Source: Hyunsoonleella aestuarii (GTDB lineage: Bacteria; Bacteroidota; Bacteroidia; Flavobacteriales; Flavobacteriaceae). Taken from it: a stretch of DNA of 64,000 nt. The position numbers and the translations under genes were made by a program. The notes under the pieces were generated by a model. It worked only from the letters and a program-made list of their open reading frames with translations. It had not been told where the DNA came from and ran no database searches. Shown one piece after another: positions 62,836 to 64,000 of the stretch (the first letter of the stretch is position 1; every line of letters starts with the position of its first letter). The stretch is taken from assembly GCF_006148925.1 (NCBI RefSeq), contig NZ_VAWB01000002.1:496001-560000 (forward strand), in the 5' to 3' direction.

Positions 62836-64000
62836 TTAATCTAGATTAGGTAGTTCAAAATCATCTAGAGCACTTGATTCTTTCATTAAATTCTCTATTG
62901 CCTCAACAGTTCTAGGAGCTTCACCTGACAGATTTATAGGTCCATTTTCTGTAATAAGAATATCATCTTCAATCCTTACGGCTATCCCCCACCACTTTTT
63001 ATCGCACGGACTCCCATCCGGGATATAAATCCCAGGCTCTACAGTTATAACTGTATTGGGTTTAAAGGCTTCATAGGTTCCAGGGTCGTGAACGTCCAAA
63101 CCTAAATAATGCGATGTTCCGTGAGGGAAATACGTATGTTTTTCATCTACTGAAGAAATTATCCCCAACTTTTGTAAACCTTCATTGATAACAATCTTTG
63201 CAACGTCATTCGGTTCATTAAAACTAGCACCTACAACTGAAGCTTTAATCCCCGCTTCTTGAGCCTCATACACCAAATTATAAATCAATTTTTGCTCAGA
63301 AGTAAACTTTCCGTTAGCCGGTATGGTTCTAGTTACATCTGCCGTATACCCATGATATTCTGCCCCTAAATCCATTAGTACCAAATCGTTCTCTACTTTC
63401 ATTTTAGTGTTTTCAATATAGTGCAAAACGCAACCATTATTACCAGCACCTACAATACTTGGGTAGCCTTCGTATTCGCTACCATACTTTTTATAAACGT
63501 ATTCATGAATTCCTTGTATCTCAGATTCAGACATATTTGGGTGCATTGCCTTCATAACTTCTCGCTGCCCCATAGCAGATATTCGAATGGCTTTTGTTAA
63601 TAAAACTAATTCTTCCTCCGTCTTAATCTCACGTAATTTACCCATTAGTTCAGGAAGCAAACTTACATTTAAATTACTTTTATTTTCTGCTACTTTTGAG
63701 ACAAGTTTTTGTTTCAATTCCATGCGTGTTGCATCATCTTGAGATTGGGAATATTTAATTATAATCTCATCCTCGTTTAAATCGGGATAATAAGAAACCG
63801 CACGTCCAATAGTTTGTGCAACATTGGCACTATTATCAACTTCTGTAGCTTTAATAAGTTGATAAATCCTTATTTGATTTTGGGAAATTGGCGTAAAATT
63901 GTCATAATTAATTTGCTCCTTAAATGTTCCTATTAAAGAATGTAAATCGGCTTTATTGCCTTTCGAGTCTCTATAATCATCATGAAAATTATGAAAGAGA
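62836..64000 (-). CDS. pepP: Aminopeptidase P (Xaa-Pro aminopeptidase), partial
   Basis: The frame is open through the right edge of the window, without a stop, so the internal ATG at 63723 is not the true start; ~388 codons are visible and the N-terminal domain continues beyond. The pita-bread metallopeptidase fold shows its five metal ligands: DLGAEYHGYTADVTRT (two Asp), GTSHYLGLDVHDPG (His), VEPGIYI (Glu) and RIEDDILIT (Glu). It removes N-terminal residues before proline in the cytoplasm. The C-terminal tail (SSALDDFELPNLD) is acidic. Confidence 0.92.
   Translation of the reverse strand, partial: LFHNFHDDYRDSKGNKADLHSLIGTFKEQINYDNFTPISQNQIRIYQLIKATEVDNSANVAQTIGRAVSYYPDLNEDEIIIKYSQSQDDATRMELKQKLVSKVAENKSNLNVSLLPELMGKLREIKTEEELVLLTKAIRISAMGQREVMKAMHPNMSESEIQGIHEYVYKKYGSEYEGYPSIVGAGNNGCVLHYIENTKMKVENDLVLMDLGAEYHGYTADVTRTIPANGKFTSEQKLIYNLVYEAQEAGIKASVVGASFNEPNDVAKIVINEGLQKLGIISSVDEKHTYFPHGTSHYLGLDVHDPGTYEAFKPNTVITVEPGIYIPDGSPCDKKWWGIAVRIEDDILITENGPINLSGEAPRTVEAIENLMKESSALDDFELPNLD

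Overview
The window is a stretch of AT-rich chromosome from a member of the Flavobacteriaceae (Bacteroidota), probably a marine or free-living species. Reasons: several secreted proteins end in type IX secretion (T9SS) type A C-terminal sorting domains; a number of genes are preceded by the Bacteroidota -7 box TAnnTTTG and Shine-Dalgarno sequences are scarce; many lipoproteins have a Bacteroidota-style lipobox; and characteristic families are present (DUF4251, DUF4369-TlpA, an EF-G2-like paralogue, a fused branched-chain E1, a eukaryote-like SUI1 factor). No rRNA, tRNA, CRISPR array, intact transposon or prophage gene was seen.

Layout. 1-2.6 kb: end of truA, a DUF2461 gene, a small conserved gene and a DUF72 gene. 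2.7-7.6 kb: leuC-leuD-(cimA/leuA-like)-leuB with a -7 box, a possible short Leu-rich leader ORF, an internal hairpin after leuD and a good terminator after leuB; the synthase resembles (R)-citramalate synthase more than classical LeuA. 7.6-9.8 kb: MscS channel, DUF3817 and VTT membrane proteins. 10-12.5 kb: an EF-G paralogue lacking the catalytic His, plus a small unknown gene. 12.8-18.3 kb: a radical SAM enzyme paired with an uncharacterised lipoprotein, a PD40 propeller lipoprotein and an internally duplicated VKAI-repeat lipoprotein. 18.5-30.6 kb: cation-chloride/amino-acid transporter, MltF-like transglycosylase, M23-LysM peptidase, an intradiol-dioxygenase-fold protein, DUF4251 lipoprotein, two EamA transporters, a cold-shock protein, a DEAD/DEAH helicase and an aldo/keto reductase.

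31.3-32.1 kb looks empty of ordinary genes but carries three tandem micro-ORFs (28, 28 and 43 codons). The first two are paralogues that differ mainly at synonymous sites, and the last codons of copy 2 form the stem of a near-perfect intrinsic terminator. This is the least explained element of the window. 32.1-38.8 kb: a 3D-domain lipoprotein, a fused branched-chain 2-oxoacid dehydrogenase E1, and a tight five-gene run (2OG-Fe(II) oxygenase, SUI1, DUF1835, nucleoside phosphorylase, an orphan solute-binding-fold protein with no signal peptide).

38.9-53.7 kb is a surface-protein island: five T9SS cargo proteins, three of which carry near-exact internal tandem repeats (186, 258 and 228 bp), two of which are paralogues sharing a C-terminal module and a conserved upstream DNA element. 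54-64 kb returns to housekeeping: a DUF4369-thioredoxin lipoprotein, NAD(P)HX repair enzyme, then thrA-thrB-thrC preceded by a 35-codon leader-peptide candidate containing Asn-Thr-Asn-Ile-Thr-Thr, a small membrane protein and an aminopeptidase P that runs off the right edge.

The thr and leu/cim clusters together describe amino-acid supply: aspartate to threonine on one side, and leucine and possibly threonine-independent isoleucine precursors on the other.
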